From Candidatus Poseidonia sp. (GTDB taxonomy: Archaea; Thermoplasmatota; Poseidoniia; Poseidoniales; Poseidoniaceae), in the NCBI GenBank assembly GCA_030828165.1, contig JAURDA010000009.1, forward strand, positions 1 to 48,381: 48,381 nucleotides of DNA, read 5' to 3'. Below are positions 8,407 through 15,753 of this stretch, in pieces. The notes beneath the pieces were generated by a model. The model had not been told where the DNA came from and did not search any database. It was given only the letters and a program-made list of their open reading frames with translations. The translations under genes and the position numbers were made by a program. Every line of letters begins with the position of its first letter. Position 1 is the stretch's first letter.

Positions 8407-9901
8407 TGCTGAATGCAACAATAGCTTCCCTGACGATACCGACGATGAGATCGATTTCTTCCGATGTGATGTTGAAGTGCGGTGTGAATCGAAGTGCGTT
8501 GACGCCACCGTGAATGACCCCTAAGCCTCGACGACGGCACCATGGCTCAACAGCCTCCATCCCAACGACCGGGAAGTGGTTGGGCTCAAGTTCTGCGCTG
8601 CACAAGAGGCCGGTCCCTTGGACTTTCGTGATAACGTCAGGGAATTCAGATTGCAATCGAGTGAACTTTTCGACAAATTCGTTGCCGCGTTCCCGAATGT
8701 TTGCGCGAAGTTCTGGGGTGATGGAATCGAGGACATTGACGGCGGTTTCCAAGGCCCTGGGATTCGTGGTCATCGTGTTTCCATAAATGCCAGTGACGTA
8801 CAATTCTGCGGCCCGTCCGTTCATGCCGAGGACAGAGAGCGGGTATTGGCCTGCGTTCAACGCCTTTGACCAGGTTTCGAGGTCGGGCGCCTCAGCGGTT
8901 TGGAATCCCTCGTAATCGATCACAGAAAGCGTACCTTGGCCCCGAATACCCGCTTGGATGGAATCAACGAGAAGCAGGCTACCGTGCTCCTTTGTCAATC
9001 GGCGTGCCTCGTCGTAAAAAGCCCGGTCCACGCATTGACCGGGATTGCCTTCGCCTTGAACCGGTTCAATCGCCATGAGTTCAATGAATACATTGTTGGC
9101 TTCTGCATGAGCGAAGGCTTCCTGAAGGGCCGCTACATCATTCGCTGGTACGAGAATGAGGTTGTTCCTGTTCTGAAAGCTCGCCAAGACTTTGTCGTAT
9201 TTGCCTTTGCATGAATGGGACATTTGGGCCGGTCGGTCGGTTCTGCCGTGGAAGCCTTGCTCTACGGCCATGATTTTGATTTCTGCACCTGCGTAGCGGC
9301 CGCCGTCTTGCGTCATGTTCTTCGCATTGACGTCGGCAATTCGCATGCTCACCGTGACGGATTCCGAGCCGCTGTTCATGCAGATGAACTTCTCAAAAGG
9401 GCACGAGCCGCGGGTGTGGCCCAGTTCCGTTCTCAGGCGTTGTTCAAGCCTCTTCTGAGAAAACGAGGGCGTCATGACGTTGGCCATGACCCAATTTTTC
9501 GACATCGCATTGATGACCTCCCGAGGGCCGTGTCCGCCACCAAGCATGCCGTAACCGCCGTTATCATGGACAACGGCTCCGTGCGACGTGATGACCCATG
9601 GGCCTCGAGCAGCAAGAGCAACGTAGGGATTGACCGTCGCAGGGTTGTAAAAATTCACGAAACCATCTTGCAAGTATTCAATCAAGGTCAATTCATTAGA
9701 GCCCTCGTACGTTGCGCCGAACTCACGTTTGAACCAAGAAAACATGTGGTTGGCTTCGTCAATAGCCTCAACAAGCAACGGGTCAAGATCGCAGAACGTG
9801 TTGATTTCTTCATCGTTCAGGCCCGGGGTGGTGATCTGCCCCACATACGACCGAATCGTCTTGAGAACATCCAAGGGACCTGCAAGCGTGGGTTTCTGCA
9901 T
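8390..9901 (-). CDS. Class III aminotransferase, substrate unknown
   Basis: PLP-dependent fold-type I enzyme of the ornithine/GABA aminotransferase class. Seen: the glycine-rich GGYGMLGGGHGP, CMNSGSESV (phosphate-binding), VEQGFHGRTDR, EPVQGEGN, the cofactor Asp in LLLVDSIQAG and the Schiff-base Lys in SKALNAGQYPLS. The usual DEVQTG is DSIQAG here, which sets it apart from standard GABA, ornithine or acetylornithine enzymes. At 503 residues it is longer than most, with about 90 extra N-terminal residues. A TTG at 9961 would add 20 residues, but the ATG at 9901 follows GGTGAG with good spacing. No pathway partner lies next to it. Confidence 0.85.
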   Translation of the reverse strand: MQKPTLAGPLDVLKTIRSYVGQITTPGLNDEEINTFCDLDPLLVEAIDEANHMFSWFKREFGATYEGSNELTLIEYLQDGFVNFYNPATVNPYVALAARGPWVITSHGAVVHDNGGYGMLGGGHGPREVINAMSKNWVMANVMTPSFSQKRLEQRLRTELGHTRGSCPFEKFICMNSGSESVTVSMRIADVNAKNMTQDGGRYAGAEIKIMAVEQGFHGRTDRPAQMSHSCKGKYDKVLASFQNRNNLILVPANDVAALQEAFAHAEANNVFIELMAIEPVQGEGNPGQCVDRAFYDEARRLTKEHGSLLLVDSIQAGIRGQGTLSVIDYEGFQTAEAPDLETWSKALNAGQYPLSVLGMNGRAAELYVTGIYGNTMTTNPRALETAVNVLDSITPELRANIRERGNEFVEKFTRLQSEFPDVITKVQGTGLLCSAELEPNHFPVVGMEAVEPWCRRRGLGVIHGGVNALRFTPHFNITSEEIDLIVGIVREAIVAFSTTRDS

Positions 9902-10000
9902 GGTAAAGAACTCACCGAGGAATCCTTTGAAGGTTGGGTTTAGGAGGGTTTTATTTTCCAAGAATCGCTACTTTTGTATTCTTCTGGTAATCGCCTACGA

Positions 10001-10009
10001 ATATATATA
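10001..10009 (+). promoter_or_regulatory. TATA box of the deazaguanine operon
   Basis: ATATATATA is centred about 26 nt ahead of the ATG at 10031, so transcription should start at or next to the first codon of the RHH gene. A GGGAGG at 10018-10023 could also serve as ribosome-binding site if the start lies further upstream. The opposite strand of this gap must hold the aminotransferase promoter. Confidence 0.6.
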
Positions 10010-10030
10010 CTGGTTTTGGGAGGCCCACTC

Positions 10031-10201
10031 ATGCCCAAGGTCTCCCTTGACATGCCGGCTGAGTTGGTGGACGACCTCAAATTGCATGTTGGCGATGATG
10101 GTAAATTTGTGAGCTTGGCCGATGCCATCCGTACGGCTTGCCGAAAATTGCTCGACCAACTGGACGCGATTGACGCCTTGCACGGGAGGAGATCATCATG
10201 A
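10031..10201 (+). CDS. Small ribbon-helix-helix DNA-binding protein heading the deazaguanine operon
   Basis: A 56-residue protein with the CopG/NikR-type ribbon-helix-helix pattern: a short strand (KVSLDMP), helix A (AELVDDLKLHV), turn (DDGKFVS) and helix B (LADAIRTACRKLLDQL). Such proteins bind DNA as dimers through the strand. The frame is open from 9974, but the ATG at 10031 begins the fold and agrees with the promoter. Its stop overlaps the start of folE by 4 nt, so it is the first gene of the folE-queE-queC-queD operon. An autoregulatory role is inferred from position; no clear inverted-repeat operator was seen. Confidence 0.8.
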   Translation: MPKVSLDMPAELVDDLKLHVGDDGKFVSLADAIRTACRKLLDQLDAIDALHGRRSS

Positions 10202-10776
10202 CGCCAACAAGAAACGATGCTGAACAAGCGGTGAGGACCCTTCTCAATTATCTCGAAGGTACCGAGAATGCCGACCGTGAGGGACTGGACAAGACCCCTG
10301 CAAGGGTCATTGATGCGTGGGATGAAATTTTTGCAGGTTATGGCATGAACGCTGGAGACATCTTGGAAGCGACGTTCAACGCCGAAGGATACAACGGAAT
10401 TGTTTTGCTGAGGGACATTGAGTTCACGTCCACCTGTGAACACCACCTCCTCCCGTTCCGTGGCCGTGCCCATGTTGCCTACATCCCTGTTGAGCGCATC
10501 GTCGGCATCAGTAAACTCGCCCGTATTGTTGAGTTGCATGCGAGGAAATTGCAGAACCAAGAGAGAATCACGAAGGGCGTTGCTGACGATCTTGAACGTG
10601 AACTCCGTCCGCTGGGCGCTGCTGTCATCTTCGAAGCATCCCATGGTTGCATGCAGTGCCGAGGGGTGGCCAAGCAGCAAGCGGTCATGACCACTTCGGC
10701 GATGCGTGGGGTCTTCTTCGATAAGCAAGAAGCCCGAGCGGAACTCATGCAACTCATCCAACAACCCCCCCTTTGA
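10198..10776 (+). CDS. folE: GTP cyclohydrolase I (type IA, FolE)
   Basis: Converts GTP to 7,8-dihydroneopterin triphosphate, the first step toward preQ0 and archaeosine (and also pterins). The zinc site is complete: Cys-His in TSTCEHHLLPF and the second Cys in HGCMQCRG. VAYIPVERIVGISKLARIVE and the ITKGVADDLERELRPLGA segment are typical. At 192 residues it matches bacterial and eukaryotic FolE; many archaea use the unrelated-sequence MptA/FolE2 instead. It sits between the RHH gene (4-nt overlap) and queE (9 nt), in an operon with all the preQ0 genes. Confidence 0.95.
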   Translation: MTPTRNDAEQAVRTLLNYLEGTENADREGLDKTPARVIDAWDEIFAGYGMNAGDILEATFNAEGYNGIVLLRDIEFTSTCEHHLLPFRGRAHVAYIPVERIVGISKLARIVELHARKLQNQERITKGVADDLERELRPLGAAVIFEASHGCMQCRGVAKQQAVMTTSAMRGVFFDKQEARAELMQLIQQPPL

Positions 10777-10785
10777 GGTGCGAGG

Positions 10786-11445
10786 ATGACATACGGTGCT
10801 TGCGAACGGGCTGGAAATGCTCAGACGGATGACCCGGCTGACCTTGCAGCGGAATACAACATCGTCGAAATCTTCCATTCGGTTCAGGGTGAGGGTTTCC
10901 ACAACGGGATCCCCCACGTGTTCATTCGTTTTGGCCGGTGCAATTTGCGCTGCGAATGGTGCGACACCAATTTTGATGAATACACGAGCATGAATGCCCT
11001 GGATATCTTGGGTGAGGTGATGAAGTATCCAGCAAAGAGAATCATCTTTACCGGAGGAGAGCCGATGTTGAACGACCTTTGGCCCTTGTCGAGGTTGCTT
11101 AAGCGAAGAGGGTACCACCTGTCCATTGAGTCCAACGGCACGGTTGAGATTCCCGAGGGAATGTTGGATTGGATTTGCATTTCACCGAAGGACCAAGTCT
11201 ACCCAAACGTGGCGGTCAAGCAACGAACAGGTGATGAACTCAAATGCGTCTATGTTGGTCAACCGCTTTCCCTGTACGACGAATTGGCTTCAGGATTCAA
11301 GCACCTGTTCCTGCAACCCTGCTACGATGAAGGTGCAAGTGTGGAAGACAACGGGCGATCCTTTGCCATGACCGAGGCCGTTGTGAAGGAAAACACGGAC
11401 TGGCGGTTGTCCCTGCAAACGCACAAATGGATGGGCATTCTCTGA
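10786..11445 (+). CDS. queE: 7-carboxy-7-deazaguanine synthase (QueE)
   Basis: Radical-SAM enzyme that turns 6-carboxytetrahydropterin into 7-carboxy-7-deazaguanine. The iron-sulphur motif CxxxCxxC is visible as GRCNLRCEWCDT, preceded by the substrate-binding IFHSVQGEGFHNG; the SAM-binding FTGGEPML and the C-terminal LSLQTHKWMGI close of the family are present. 219 residues. The N-terminal 20 residues are poorly conserved, so a start closer to the core is possible, but the ATG at 10786 follows GAGGTGCGAGG of the folE end. Third gene of the operon. Confidence 0.95.
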   Translation: MTYGACERAGNAQTDDPADLAAEYNIVEIFHSVQGEGFHNGIPHVFIRFGRCNLRCEWCDTNFDEYTSMNALDILGEVMKYPAKRIIFTGGEPMLNDLWPLSRLLKRRGYHLSIESNGTVEIPEGMLDWICISPKDQVYPNVAVKQRTGDELKCVYVGQPLSLYDELASGFKHLFLQPCYDEGASVEDNGRSFAMTEAVVKENTDWRLSLQTHKWMGIL

Positions 11446-11457
11446 GGTGAACCTTGC

Positions 11458-12612
11458 ATGAATCACGCAGTCATGGCTTTGAGTGGGGGAATGGATTCCT
11501 CATCCCTTCTGTTGCATCTCTTGCGAAAAGGAATCGCCGTAACGGCCGTCTCCTTCAATTATGGACAAAAGCACACCGTGGAATTGGAACGGGCTGCATC
11601 CCTTGTGGCTTACCTCCGAGAAAACGGGCATGCAATCAACCATCAAGAAGCCGATTTAAGGAGCGCCATGGCGTTGTTTCGAAGCGACCTGCTGCTCTCC
11701 GGAGGCGAGGTACCTCAAGGCCATTACGAGGAGGACAACATGAAAGCGACCGTCGTTCCGAACCGTAACGCCATTTTTTCCTCCCTGCTCTACGGCATTG
11801 CCCTTTCGCTCTCCGAGGAAACCGATGGTTCCGTGAGCGTTGTCCTTGGCGTACATAGCGGAGATCACGCCATCTATCCAGATTGTCGACCAGAGTTCTA
11901 TCGTGCCCTTGAGCATGCCTTCCAATTAGGGAATTGGGACAGCGAGCGTGTTGGATTTGAGCTCCCTTTTCTCTTGAAAGACAAGACATCAATCCTCAAA
12001 GATGCCTTGGAATCCGTGAATCACCTCGGCCTGGATTTTGATGAGGTTTTTCGCAGAACCATCACCTCATACGACCCCGATGACGACGGTCGTAGTCACG
12101 GAAAAACGGGTTCTGATGTTGAGCGAATCTTGGCTTTTCACGCCATCGGAAAAACGGACCCCGTCGAGTACATCCAACCGTGGGAGGTTGTCCTGGAAGA
12201 CGCTCTCACCATCGAACGTAAGCACAAGGACCAACACTACCGAGAAACCCTCACGCCTCTTCAATACCACGTCACGCGGGAAAGCGGGACCGAACGGGCG
12301 TTCACCGGTGATACATGGGACGAAAAGCGCACTGGAATGTACACCTGCATTTGTTGCAACACCTTGTTGTTCACCTCATCAATGAAATTCGATTCAGGGT
12401 GCGGATGGCCTTCGTTCCATACTGAACACGAGGAAGCAAACATCGTGAGAATCGAGGATTTCACCCACGGCATGGTGCGAACAGAGGTCCGATGCAGCGT
12501 TTGCGATGCGCATCTCGGGCATGTTTTCAACGACGGGCCGAAAGCCTACGGTGGCGAGCGATACTGCATCAATTCGGCTTCCATGACCTTTACCGTTGAG
12601 GGGGATGAATGA
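11458..12612 (+). CDS. queC: QueC-MsrB fusion: 7-cyano-7-deazaguanine synthase joined to methionine-R-sulfoxide reductase
   Basis: Residues 1 to about 240 are QueC, which makes preQ0 from 7-carboxy-7-deazaguanine, ammonia and ATP. The ATP loop ALSGGMDSSSL, FNYGQKH, VPNRNAIFSSL, GVHSGDHAIYPDCRPEF and the DPVEY end are intact. The C-terminal zinc motif (SCY...CGxCxxC..R..AF in normal QueC) reads TSY...HGKTGSD..R..AF: the four Cys are replaced by Ser204, His214, Thr217 and Asp220. Residues about 258-384 are a full MsrB: LQYHVTRESGTERAFTG, zinc pairs CICC and CSVC, SGCGWPSF with the resolving Cys315, and catalytic Cys370 in GGERYCINSAS. The frame is continuous with no sign of a frameshift. The start follows GAGGTGAACCTTGC; the stop overlaps queD. 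Confidence 0.92.
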   Translation: MNHAVMALSGGMDSSSLLLHLLRKGIAVTAVSFNYGQKHTVELERAASLVAYLRENGHAINHQEADLRSAMALFRSDLLLSGGEVPQGHYEEDNMKATVVPNRNAIFSSLLYGIALSLSEETDGSVSVVLGVHSGDHAIYPDCRPEFYRALEHAFQLGNWDSERVGFELPFLLKDKTSILKDALESVNHLGLDFDEVFRRTITSYDPDDDGRSHGKTGSDVERILAFHAIGKTDPVEYIQPWEVVLEDALTIERKHKDQHYRETLTPLQYHVTRESGTERAFTGDTWDEKRTGMYTCICCNTLLFTSSMKFDSGCGWPSFHTEHEEANIVRIEDFTHGMVRTEVRCSVCDAHLGHVFNDGPKAYGGERYCINSASMTFTVEGDE

Positions 12613-13067
12613 TGACGACAACCATACGAAGATACATCGAAACCGACACAGGTCACCGAGTTCCAAACCACAAGTCGAAATGCAGGCACTTGCACGGCCA
12701 TCGGTACCGATTTGAAGCCGAAATTGAAGGTGATGTCGTCCAAACCAGTGGCGTATCTGATGAGGGAATGCTGATGGATTTTTCAGACATCAGTGCAATA
12801 TTGACCGAACATGTGCACGATGTGGTCGACCACGCCTTCGTCGTCTACGAAGGCGACAAAGAAGGTCGTGAAGCATGCAAAGCGATGGGCTCAGAACATC
12901 GGACCGTGGTGGTCCCATTCATCCCGACCGCTGAAAACCTCGCTAAGTGGGCATTTGAAGCGGTCCATCCCCACATCCAATCGGTCTATGGGAATCGATT
13001 GCAACTTGTTGCGATGCATTGCCGGGAAACGCCCAAATCGGTCGCCACATGGCGGCCTTCAACGTAA
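12609..13067 (+). CDS. queD: 6-carboxy-5,6,7,8-tetrahydropterin synthase (QueD)
   Basis: Converts dihydroneopterin triphosphate to 6-carboxytetrahydropterin, the step between FolE and QueE. Zinc ligands are the His in DTGHRVPNH and the HxH in CRHLHGHRY; the Cys of that motif is the catalytic thiol. MLMDFSDI, DHAF and PTAENLA are the other landmarks of the 6-pyruvoyl-tetrahydropterin synthase fold. 152 residues. ATG codons at 12609 and 12612 are both usable; the first overlaps the queC stop by 4 nt, typical of translational coupling. Last gene of the operon, which therefore covers GTP to preQ0. Confidence 0.94.
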   Translation: MMTTTIRRYIETDTGHRVPNHKSKCRHLHGHRYRFEAEIEGDVVQTSGVSDEGMLMDFSDISAILTEHVHDVVDHAFVVYEGDKEGREACKAMGSEHRTVVVPFIPTAENLAKWAFEAVHPHIQSVYGNRLQLVAMHCRETPKSVATWRPST

Positions 13068-13886
13068 ACGGCGACGATGTTCCTTCATCCAATGGGGGTC
13101 ATTGTTGCTGAATTCAAGAGCCGAGGTGGCTTCGACAAATGCCCCGATGAGCCGGGTGGTTTCCTCGTTGGAGGGTGTGCCCTTGAGGAGCGTCCGCTTG
13201 AGCGTGAGTTCAATGGATTCAAGCCGTTCATCCGGTCCACTCATGCTTGATGCAAATTGATGAATCGCCTGAAGAAGGGTTTGTCTGACGTTCGGTTCCA
13301 GGACTTGGGCAAGGGGCACGATGTCGGGCATCGCGGGATCCGTACCTTGGCCTGCGAGAACCCTCGAGCGATGGGCTTCGTAGATCATGGCGTTCACTGC
13401 GTGTGAGAGGTTGGCGATGGGGTATCCTTCCCAAGTAGGTAACGTTACGAAGTAATCGCAGGAAGCGAGGTCCTCACGAGAGAGACCTTTTCCTTCTTCT
13501 CCAAAAACCAGAGCTACCTTTCCTCCAGCCCTTTCTTCTCGTTGAACCATGTCCCAAGGATACAAATAATGCCGGAACAGCGTTTTGTCACCCACCTCCC
13601 GTTTTCCTGAGGTCCCCACCACGGCTCTGCAATCTGCAACGGCTTCGGCAAGGGTCGTGTGCACCTTTGCTTCATCCAGAACGTGCTGGGCATGTTTGGC
13701 CCGTGCTCGGGTTTCGTCTTCGTCAACCGAACATTTGGGGTTCACTAGACGCAAGTCGGCGTAGCCATAATTCAGCATGCTTCTGCAAATGGCGCCAAGA
13801 TTACCCGGGTGAGAAACCCCCACCAGAACGACGACAAATTCGACCTTGCCTTCCGGAAGGCCAAGGGGTAACCGATCGCCCATCAT
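13059..13886 (-). CDS. trmJ: TrmJ-like tRNA 2'-O-methyltransferase (SPOUT family)
   Basis: SAM-dependent methyltransferase of the TrmH/TrmJ SPOUT class, which methylates the 2'-OH of nucleotide 32 in tRNA. The knot motifs are clear: VLVGVSHPGNLGAICRSMLNYG (motif 1 with its Arg/Asn), ALVFGEEGKGLS (motif 2) and LPTWEGYPIANLSHAV (motif 3, with the usual Asn-Leu-Ser). A C-terminal helical region of about 90 residues matches TrmJ length (275 in all). It convergently overlaps queD by 9 nt and follows the ribosomal-protein run on the minus strand, with its start overlapping the LX-like gene. Confidence 0.85.
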   Translation of the reverse strand: MMGDRLPLGLPEGKVEFVVVLVGVSHPGNLGAICRSMLNYGYADLRLVNPKCSVDEDETRARAKHAQHVLDEAKVHTTLAEAVADCRAVVGTSGKREVGDKTLFRHYLYPWDMVQREERAGGKVALVFGEEGKGLSREDLASCDYFVTLPTWEGYPIANLSHAVNAMIYEAHRSRVLAGQGTDPAMPDIVPLAQVLEPNVRQTLLQAIHQFASSMSGPDERLESIELTLKRTLLKGTPSNEETTRLIGAFVEATSALEFSNNDPHWMKEHRRRLR

Positions 13887-14122
13887 TCATCCGCTCCCTC
13901 GCGATTCTCAAAGAAGGAGGCGATCCACCTGGGGTCACAGACCTGATAGATGAAGAAGAGATACCCGTCGTTTTCACGGTCCGGCATGACAATCGATCGT
14001 TTTCGCACGTTGTGCCGATTCCGTAGATGGAGAATCAACTGTTCAAGAATCTCCGTCTCGGCTGCGTGGACGCTGACGGGTTGACGATCCCAGTCAACCC
14101 AAAGCGACACTTGGAACACCAT
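13883..14122 (-). CDS. Probable 50S ribosomal protein LX (L18Ae-like), divergent
   Basis: A 79-residue protein directly after S17e (stop and start share one base). The first strand FQVSLWVDW, the helix ETEILEQLILHLRNRH and the NVRKRSIVM strand resemble the LX pattern (strand, helix with Ala/Leu, then 'GSrHkvkR..I'). LX normally lies in this same L39e-L31e neighbourhood in archaea and has about 77 residues. The Gly-Ser before the conserved His is replaced by Arg-Asn, so the match is partial. The longer frame from 14170 overlaps S17e; the ATG at 14122 is preferred. LX is an inference from pattern and place. Confidence 0.6.
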   Translation of the reverse strand: MVFQVSLWVDWDRQPVSVHAAETEILEQLILHLRNRHNVRKRSIVMPDRENDGYLFFIYQVCDPRWIASFFENREGADE

Positions 14123-14316
14123 CAATCGGTTCGACGGCTCCGATAGCGGGTCACGTATCCTGCAATCCAATTTCGGAGTTTCTTGTTCGAACCCACATCG
14201 GTGAGTTGCTCAACCATGTGCTTGTTGTGATCGAAATCATCGGTGAATTTCTCACCGTGTTCCTCACAAAGGCGAATGGCTCGGATTTTGATAAAACTTG
14301 GACGAATATTTCCCAT
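14122..14316 (-). CDS. rps17e: 30S ribosomal protein S17e
   Basis: Small-subunit protein present in Archaea and eukaryotes only. The 64 residues start [13 protein letters not shown] and contain [15 protein letters not shown] and [14 protein letters not shown], the two hallmark segments. A GTG at 14325 is in frame, but the ATG at 14316 matches the family start and has GGAGTG at proper distance, placed over the L31e stop. It lies in the minus-strand operon between L31e and the LX-like gene. Confidence 0.95.
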   Translation of the reverse strand: MGNIRPSFIKIRAIRLCEEHGEKFTDDFDHNKHMVEQLTDVGSNKKLRNWIAGYVTRYRSRRTD

Positions 14317-14321
14317 CTCTT

Positions 14322-14597
14322 TCACTCCTTCATCAATTTGACTTCAACAGGGAAGTCGGGTTCATCGTGGCGAATCACCATGAGGCGCACTTTGCGAGGA
14401 GGGTTTTCAATGCCTCGCTTCCAAATGAATTCGTTAACCTCGGGGTCAATGTAGAGTTCTTCATCCTCCTTGACTTTGAGGTGGCGGATGACTTGTTCGC
14501 GGATGATCTGCATGGCTCTTGGGGCCCGCTTGTAACGGGTGATGTTCCATGCGTTCCGGAGGGGGACAATAAGCTCGGATTCGTTGGGTCGTGCCAT
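14322..14597 (-). CDS. rpl31e: 50S ribosomal protein L31e
   Basis: Large-subunit protein near the tunnel exit, archaeal/eukaryotic type. Family marks: [30 protein letters not shown], the [15 protein letters not shown] segment and PPRKVRL. 91 residues, normal. It follows L39e by 11 nt and its end overlaps the ribosome-binding site of S17e, so these genes are co-translated. Confidence 0.96.
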   Translation of the reverse strand: MARPNESELIVPLRNAWNITRYKRAPRAMQIIREQVIRHLKVKEDEELYIDPEVNEFIWKRGIENPPRKVRLMVIRHDEPDFPVEVKLMKE

Positions 14598-14608
14598 GCT
14601 CCGTCACC

Positions 14609-14764
14609 TCATCGTTGCAACTTGCTTCGTCGCCATTGGTGGCGCTTTGGGTGCGACACCGTGTTTCGGTCGGTTTTGAGCATGACCCAGACGGGGACAC
14701 GCCGATTCTGCTTTCCTGCCTTCAAAAGGCGAATTTTCTTTGCTGCTGGCTTATTTTTTGACAT
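14609..14764 (-). CDS. rpl39e: 50S ribosomal protein L39e
   Basis: A 51-residue basic protein lining the peptide exit tunnel. It begins [13 protein letters not shown] and has the conserved [11 protein letters not shown] and the final [12 protein letters not shown]; this matches L39e in length and sequence. The start is the ATG at 14764, inside a longer open frame from 14947 whose upstream part overlaps PDCD5. In archaea L39e and L31e are regular neighbours, as here. Confidence 0.96.
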   Translation of the reverse strand: MSKNKPAAKKIRLLKAGKQNRRVPVWVMLKTDRNTVSHPKRHQWRRSKLQR

Positions 14765-14777
14765 TTCGAGCACCTTC

Positions 14778-15146
14778 TCAGATTCTTCGGATTGACGCAT
14801 TGCTGCGGCTCTTTGATTGTTGGCTGAGCATCGACTTGAGCGATGCATCGGATACGGGGGCGGAAAGGTCACCGGATTGACAAAGCGTGACGATGTTTTC
14901 TTTGATGGATTGAGCCCGTGAGGGATCCACCATGGCGATTCGAGCAAGTCTTGACCGCGCTTCAGGCGTCAAGAACTTTCGAAGCAACCCATCGAGGTTT
15001 GCAGCGTGGGCTGCTTGTTGTTGAGCGTGTTCTTCTGCAGCGAGTTGCGTTTGGGCCTGGTTCGCAAGTTGCTCTTGCATGGATTGAAGTCGCTGAGCAC
15101 GGAGAATGGCCAATTCGTCTTCTTGGGAAGCGGCCATCGTCGTCAA
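14778..15146 (-). CDS. PDCD5-family DNA-binding protein
   Basis: Archaeal homologue of human programmed cell death protein 5, a small helical protein that binds DNA and, in eukaryotes, chaperonin. The 122 residues open with a long Gln/Ala-rich helix (residues 8-50) and then show the conserved [35 protein letters not shown] core. Position between S19e and L39e is the standard archaeal arrangement. Another ATG at 15137 (residue 4) is possible. Confidence 0.93.
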   Translation of the reverse strand: MTTMAASQEDELAILRAQRLQSMQEQLANQAQTQLAAEEHAQQQAAHAANLDGLLRKFLTPEARSRLARIAMVDPSRAQSIKENIVTLCQSGDLSAPVSDASLKSMLSQQSKSRSNASIRRI

Positions 15147-15160
15147 CTCCTCTCCCCCGA

Positions 15161-15652
15161 TCAGTACTTTTCTAGGCCGGGGTAGGCCGCTTCGGCTTCT
15201 CCACGAACGGCGTGTGCTACGTTGTCAACGAGACTTTGTCCGGCTGCCGTCACGCTTCGACCGTGGTAGAGTTGGACCTTGCCGTCTTCGGTTTCAATCT
15301 CCTTCTTGGGCACCTTCTCGACCAATCCAGCGTCTTCGAGTTGCTGCAGAGCGGTCCGGATGATATGACGAGATGCAACCCCGGGGGTGTTGGGCATGAC
15401 GCCGTTGTCTTTCTTTCCACCAAAGGATTGCGCGAGGTGCGTAACGCCAATGGGCCCGTTGCGAGCAACCTTGCGGAGAATCGCAGCGGTCCGCTGGAAC
15501 CACCAATCCGATTGCGTTGGTGGGCGCTCACGGTCCACAGCGGTTTTGACGTAATCGCCCCACTCCGGCATGGAGATGGCCGCGTTCTTGGCCAATTCGG
15601 CAGCCAAGGCAGGGTTGAAAATGTCTGCAGGAACATCATAGACGGTCGTCAT
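15161..15652 (-). CDS. rps19e: 30S ribosomal protein S19e
   Basis: Small-subunit protein of Archaea and eukaryotes. The sequence has YDVPADIFNPALAAEL, WGDYVKTAVDRERPP, DWWFQRTAAILRKV, a winged-helix with GGKKDNGV and HIIRTALQQLEDAGLVEK. 163 residues, normal. First gene of the minus-strand run S19e-PDCD5-L39e-L31e-S17e-LX-like-TrmJ; the promoter is the TATA box at 15688-15695. Confidence 0.96.
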   Translation of the reverse strand: MTTVYDVPADIFNPALAAELAKNAAISMPEWGDYVKTAVDRERPPTQSDWWFQRTAAILRKVARNGPIGVTHLAQSFGGKKDNGVMPNTPGVASRHIIRTALQQLEDAGLVEKVPKKEIETEDGKVQLYHGRSVTAAGQSLVDNVAHAVRGEAEAAYPGLEKY

Positions 15653-15687
15653 TGTGAAACACCAAGCAACATGGCGACCGTCCGCCC

Positions 15688-15695
15688 CTATATGA
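15688..15695 (-). promoter_or_regulatory. TATA box of the ribosomal-protein operon
   Basis: On the minus strand CATATAGG is centred about 40 nt before the S19e ATG at 15652. A start of transcription about 26 nt downstream would leave a short leader of roughly a dozen bases. The rest of the 100-bp gap to 15753 shows no other clear signal. Confidence 0.5.
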
Positions 15696-15753
15696 AAAGA
15701 ACGGCTCAGGCCTGCGATTTCTTCCTTCCAAAAACACGTGCAACCATAAGCAT

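Noticed and set aside
9215-9943. A 242-codon plus-strand frame opposite the aminotransferase
   Set aside because: It mirrors the conserved aminotransferase and has no domain signs or promoter.
9940-11118. A 392-codon minus-strand frame opposite the RHH, folE and queE genes
   Set aside because: The plus strand holds three clear protein families there; the minus frame has no family pattern and only mirrors their codon bias.
11458-12612. queC-msrB fusion as a frameshift or missed stop
   Set aside because: The frame is open across the junction and the linker keeps sense composition; neither half needs another frame. A chimeric assembly cannot be excluded from sequence alone.
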